From: Saprolegnia diclina VS20
Taxonomy: Eukaryota > Oomycota > Saprolegniomycetes > Saprolegniales > Saprolegniaceae
DNA length: 23,210 nt
Assembly (NCBI RefSeq): GCF_000281045.1
Contig: NW_008246133.1
Span: 39,532-62,741, forward strand
Direction: 5' to 3'
Both the position numbers and the translations under genes were made by a program. Numbering within the stretch: the stretch's first letter is position 1; every line of letters starts with the position of its first letter. The notes beneath the pieces were generated by a model that ran no database searches, was not told the origin of the DNA, and worked only from the letters and a program-made list of their open reading frames with translations. Of the stretch, positions 19,114 through 23,210 are shown piece after piece.

Positions 19114-20431
19114 ATGACCATGGATGATGCCACCGCCTTGGCCGACGACGAGGCCATGTGCATGGCACACATCTCGGCCTTCCTTGCGACGACGCCCGAC
19201 TTTGGCTTTGGTAGCAGCTCGTCGCCAACATCTAGCGATACCAGCCTCTCGCGCCCAAGCGTCGACAACCTACGGTCGACGAAGCGCAGCCGCCCCAAGG
19301 ATGAGATGGCGCGCCTGCAGGCCACGCACGTCGAGCTCGAGCGCCAGCTGCAGCTCTTGCAGCTATTGCGCCGGCCCCAGAGAACGCTCACGCCATGGCA
19401 AGCGCGCGCCCGGCGCGTGGCCGAAGCTGCCCAACGGTCGCTGCAGGAAAACAGCCGCCTGCGAAGGCTCATCGACGACCAGCGCAAGGTGCTGGATACA
19501 CTGGAGCGTGCAGTGACCAAGCGGCCGCGCTGTGCACCGCTGGACAGCACCAGCGACGGAAGCGCCGTGGCCAAAATTCCGCAACTTGTGCTCGACCACT
19601 ACGACAAGATGGAATCTGAGTGGATCCGGCGTCGGCTCTACGATGCCAAGGCGCCATTACGGCAAATGACCGTCGAGCGCAGCGCCGTCGACGGAACCAT
19701 GAGGAGCTTCAGTATGGTCGCGAAAATGAGCGCACCGCTCGACTACACGTCCCTTGGCGATCTCTTTTGGACGCACAAGACGGGCTTCCTTGGCCCGTCG
19801 TGCACGGTACACCTCACACCACGGCCGTTGAAAGATGATGGTGCTACTTGTCGACTAGGTGCAGCACACAATCACGGACGACGTCGTATGTACGCGGTGC
19901 GTCAAAACATTTGGCTCGTGGTAGCTCTAAAGGAGCATGGCTTTAGAGAGCTCATCCACCGACCCGACGTGCCCGAGCTCGTGCTAGAGACACACGATTG
20001 TTTGGGTCGCTTCCACGAGCCAGGCCGGATGGTGATGGTGTGGCGAAGCCTCAGTGCAAACGAAACGATCACGCGCCATGGTGCTGATCATCTTGTGGGC
20101 CACCGCTGGGGCTGGTACAATGCGAGTGACGGCGGAGCATTGAGCTGTTGAACTTTGTAGGCTCATGGTCGAGCAAATATCCAAGTTTGAGTCTCTTGTC
20201 CAGTGCAGCATGACGACACGGGTACCGGCACAAAAGGAAACCCCCACCGCTGTCGCGCCCGCGTGGGTTGAGTGGCTCTTGCAGTTTTCACAAACCAGCA
20301 AGGACACGTTTGGCGGTGCCATGGAGACCGCGCTCTTTGCGCGCCGGGAAGAGCTCGGCCTTTCCAACGACTCGATCAATATCCAAGTTCTGATTGCGCA
20401 CCCGACTCTGCACCGCGAAGAGGTCGTGTGA
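19114..20431 (+). CDS. Copy 11: bZIP-like/START-like protein, 4 exons (LQLLQLLR subfamily)
   Basis: Exons 19114-19806, 19859-19896, 19947-20114 and 20161-20431 join to 389 codons; introns are 52, 50 and 46 nt. An ATG at 19120 is an alternative start two codons on. MAHISAFLATTPDFG (17-31) is followed by a Ser/Pro linker. TKRSRPKDEMARLQATH (56-72) leads into LQLLQLLR (79-86). TPWQARARRVAEAAQR (93-108) and QENSRLRRLIDDQR form coil 2, ending in KRPRC. The START-like half has EWIRRRLYDA, KMSAPLDYTSLGDLFW, exon 2 VQHTITDDVVCTR, RMVMVWRSL and GHRWGW. Exon 4 has VQCSMTTRVP and ends LHREEVV. Introns 1 and 2 add to 102 nt and contain no stop in the reading frame, so gene finders may call a false single exon to 20151; conserved splice sites argue for splicing. 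Confidence 0.87.
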
Positions 20432-21222
20432 CAGCACTTTGCACTTTGCACTTTCACGAACCACACCTCCCACAAGAATTAGGTAGAAATTGTAGGAGGG
20501 TAATTCCAGATCACAATGTACGCCATCCTTTCAATCGACTTGGTATGACTGCCATTTGCGCGCAACTCGAGCCTCGCTGGTGTGCACCACTCCGTCTGCT
20601 GAATGGCCATCGTAGTGACTCTGATTGACATATAGAGACTGTGGCAACACGACACTCGCCGGCTGCAAGTACGTTGTTGAGCGTACTATACGATCAGCCA
20701 GAATCTCAAAGCTGCAGTGCGATCATGGGATCAAGGTCGAGCGAATGTCGAGACACATCGATTCCCAGGCACCACTCGGATCGCGCGCCAATTCGCGTGC
20801 ACGGGCGGCTGCAATGGCAACAACGTTGTACATGTTGTTGCTGCTGCTACTACAAACGCACAAGCTACGGCGGTGGCGACTCGAGGCAGTGAAGCAACGG
20901 CGCGAATGTGGCGGCGGAAATGACGGCGCTTGGCGAAATCTTGCGCGAAACGGTGCGACGTAGCAGCCGACGCCCTCGGACTTCGCCGGATGCAATTGCC
21001 GAGCTCGTGACTACAGTCATCACTTCCAACCATATCCGCTTCTCGCGTCCTCTTTCATGGAGCAGCAGGATCGCTCGTGTCATCGACACCACTGCAGTTT
21101 TGGCGTAGCTGGCGAGCAGCTTGCACTAACCAAGTCCTTGATCGTCTTCACGCGAGGACGTCCACCCACCTGTACACGCCCAATGGTCGCTGTCACATCC
21201 ACGCATCCCGGCTGTTGGGTAT

Positions 21223-21245
21223 CCTCCTCTTGAGTCAAGAGGAGG
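21223..21245. repeat. Perfect 23-bp palindrome centred on TGAGTCA
   Basis: Arms 21223-21233 (CCTCCTCTTGA) and 21235-21245 (TCAAGAGGAGG) are perfectly complementary around a single central base. The centre is TGAGTCA (21231-21237), the AP-1/GCN4-type bZIP site. It lies about 330 bp before the start of copy 12. It could be a dimer-binding operator or the hairpin of an RNA. Confidence 0.7.
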
Positions 21246-21461
21246 CTGCGCATCGAACCCGTTCGTTCGTCGGCCTTTCTAGGTGACGAATGGTGGTCGA
21301 GTTGGCTAAAAGGCCTCTGTGTACACGACGCTGTGTACAGCACTTCCGTGAAGGCTAGCCATTGTGGACAAAAGTGTCCTGCGACGGCAGAGCGATGCGC
21401 CATAGGTTCAGACAACGCCACCCGATTACGACGCCCCGACGTACGCGTCATCGGCCTTTGC

Positions 21462-21486
21462 CACGTGGGCGACGTCATCCGCCAAT
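21462..21486 (+). promoter_or_regulatory. ACGT-core and CCAAT boxes before copy 12
   Basis: CCACGTGG (21461-21468, a G-box), GACGTCAT (21471-21478, one base from a full CRE site) and CCAAT (21482-21486) are packed into 26 bp, about 90-110 bp before the ATG at 21574. ACGT cores are typical targets of bZIP proteins in other eukaryotes. Use here is inferred. Confidence 0.4.
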
Positions 21487-21573
21487 CCCGGGCTCGAGGA
21501 ATGATGGTCTCGGCCTTTTTCATCGAATTCGGCGCAATGGCAAAGTCGATATCGTGCCACAGCAGCATATTCG

Positions 21574-22937
21574 ATGGCCGACGCGTACTACCCGATGGAG
21601 ATCTTGGAGGTGTTCCCGGACGAGGACGAGGCCACAAGCATGGCGCACATCTCGGCGTTCCTCGCGACGACCTCGGACTTTGGCCCGAGCTCGCCCACGA
21701 CGTCGATCGACCCGGTACCCTCCAGCCCCAGCTCGGACGAGGCGCCGCCGAATCTGACCAACACAAAGAAGCGCACCCGGCGCGAGCGACCCAAGCAAGA
21801 GATCGAGTACCTCCACGCCAAGCACGCCGACTTGCAGCGCCAGCTACAGCTCCTCCAGCTGCTGCGCGCGCCGCCGAAAGCATTGCAGCCGTGGCAAGAA
21901 CGAGCGATGCGCCAAGCCGAGGCCGCCCAGCGCACATTGCAAGAGAACAGCCGCCTCAAAAGTCTCGTCGAAGACCAACTCAAGGTCATCAACACGCTCG
22001 AGCGCATTCTGACCAAGCGCCCGCGTCTATCGACGTTTGGCAGCAGCCATCTCGACGGCAAACATCCCGTGCTCGGCGTCGCCAACCACGAAGTGGACTT
22101 GGAGCAGCTTTTGCAGCAGCAGTACGACAAGATGGACTCGGAGTGGATCCGGCGCCAGCTGCACGATGCGACCGCGCCGCTCAAGCAAGCGACGCTCGAA
22201 CGCAGCGCCGACGGCGACACGATTGGCCTCGGATTCGTTGCCAAAATGAAGATTCCGATCGATTTTCGGTCGATGGCCGACGTGCTCTGGTCGCACAAGA
22301 CGGGCCTTCTCGGTCCCGCGTGCACAGTACGTCGTATCACAAAAGGTCGAAAACCCTAACCTCAAGGGGTAGGTGTTGCACACGTACCACCCGAACCTCG
22401 TCTACACTCAGTATTGTGGCACCTTGCAGCTCGAGATCTGATGAGAGCGACGCGTAGAGAGATCACGGCCCTTCCAGATGCTTCGATGCCGATGCTCGAG
22501 ACACGCGATGGCGTCCGCCGCTTTGACGACGCCAACCGCGTCGTCATTCTGTGGCGCAGCATCATTGAAGATGAAGCAAACCCACATGACCCCGGACACC
22601 TCATTGGCAGTCGCTGGGGCTGGTACAATTGCATGTCTCTGCAATACATCGCTAATAGCTAGGTAGGTTGGTTGTTGAGCCCACGGGTCGCTTCGAGTGC
22701 TGTATGCAAGGCAGTATGACGACGTTGACACCGACGTTCCCGTCGCATCTGGACGCTGTGGCGCCCGCCATCGGGACCTGGACCGAGCTCCTGCTGCAAG
22801 CGTCGCAAGAAAACAAGCAGAACTTTGGCGGCCTCATGCAAAATGCGGTCCTCGCACGTCGCCAGCAGCTCGGCTTGCCGATCGGCCCCGACATCTTTTT
22901 TGGACAAGACTGCCAAGCGCCCGTCGAAATCGTCTGA
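21574..22937 (+). CDS. Copy 12: bZIP-like/START-like protein, 4 exons (LQLLQLLR subfamily)
   Basis: Exons 21574-22326, 22373-22410, 22458-22622 and 22667-22937 join to 408 codons; introns are 46, 47 and 44 nt. The exon 4 acceptor was chosen among three nearby AGs because only the one at 22665-22666 gives the family start W-LVVE in frame. MAHISAFLATTSDFG is at 23-37. The basic patch is the strongest of the array (KKRTRRERPK, 65-74), followed by QEIEYLHAKH and LQLLQLLR (91-98). PWQERAMRQAEAAQR (106-120) and QENSRLKSLVEDQLK form coil 2, ending in KRPRL. It keeps group 1 traits that its subfamily lost: a 165-nt exon 3, YHPNLVYT in exon 2, and GTWTELLLQ in exon 4. It may be nearest to the founder of copies 8-12 (inference). 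Its START-like half has EWIRRQLHDA and RVVILWRSIIED. Confidence 0.88.
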
Positions 22938-23210
22938 GTGTTTCGAATGCGTGTAATGATTTATGTAGAAAAGTATATGCCATTGGACGCACATTCAGCG
23001 AGGGACAGGTTGAGTTTCTTCTGCTACTGCTAGCCACCGTAATTCAAGTTGAAATGACGCGGGCATGTCATATGCAAAGTGAGTGGAATTCTGGCGTTTT
23101 GCATAAGGTGGTGCAGTCCTATCGTTGCATAACGTCACATGAGATGAGTGGTCACGCACGACACTGGAGTGGGTGGCATGTTCGTGTCGCTGCCATACAA
23201 CGACGAACGC

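Larger units (their letters stand above)
20432..21573. other. Intergenic region, copies 11 to 12
   Basis: This 1142-bp gap has several overlapping short ORFs between 20625 and 21108, including a plus-strand 66-codon frame (20908-21108). None has a known domain, and frames change too often to suggest one old gene. It holds the long palindrome at 21223-21245 and a set of ACGT-core boxes just before copy 12. Confidence 0.5.

Noticed and set aside
21080-22340. Long minus-strand ORFs of 250-285 codons opposite copy 12 (and a similar 207-codon ORF opposite copy 6)
   Set aside because: They lie antisense to well-supported exons, have low-complexity Arg/Ser/Ala-rich products, and arise from the GC-rich codon use of the sense genes.

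Overview
The window looks like nuclear DNA of an oomycete, most likely a saprolegnian water mould; the species cannot be named from sequence alone. The reasons are small GT-AG introns (38-58 nt, one of 92), GC-rich coding exons, short intergenic spaces, oomycete-like core promoter elements, and above all the gene family present. No bacterial, viral or complete mobile-element feature was found.

The whole window is one gene cluster: twelve paralogues, here called copies 1-12, with no unrelated gene recognised between them. Each encodes a 354-422 residue protein with the same plan. An acidic N-terminus carries an (S/A)AFLA-type motif. A short basic patch and a leucine-heptad coil follow (around PK-x-EI-x-YL). 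After a conserved Trp comes a second coil ending near KRPRL, and then a START-like C-terminal half. I recognise this as the oomycete bZIP-like/START-like family; from memory, databases often call such proteins 'M96 mating-specific protein family', a name that may reflect similarity rather than tested function.

I rebuilt every gene by aligning the copies. The ancestral structure is four exons: a long exon 1 ending in phase 0, a 38-nt exon 2, a 165/168-nt exon 3 ending inside a Trp codon (TG|G), and a 202-295-nt exon 4. All twelve spliced models are divisible by three with no internal stop. Nine copies have all three introns. Copies 2 and 4 lack intron 1 and copy 5 lacks intron 2, each at the exact exon junction.

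Layout: copy 1 (+, 50-1469), copy 2 (-, 1497-2735), copy 3 (+, 3362-4616), copy 4 (+, 5754-6954), copy 5 (-, 7150-8388), copy 6 (+, 9245-10519), copy 7 (+, 11520-12770), copy 8 (+, 13427-14736), copy 9 (+, 15256-16560), copy 10 (+, 17173-18459), copy 11 (+, 19114-20431), copy 12 (+, 21574-22937). Copies 1-7 are diverged and in mixed orientation. Copies 8-12 form a closely related head-to-tail subfamily (coil motif LQLLQLLR; CSMTT or a close variant in exon 4). Pairs 1/2 and 4/5 are convergent; 2/3 and 5/6 are divergent and may share promoters.

The proteins probably act as homo- or heterodimers through the coils, with the START-like half binding a lipid or another hydrophobic ligand, or acting as a protein-interaction fold. 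The basic region lacks the N-x7-R signature of true bZIPs, so DNA binding is uncertain. The gaps hold core promoter candidates, a few bZIP-site palindromes and two inverted repeats, but no supported gene.
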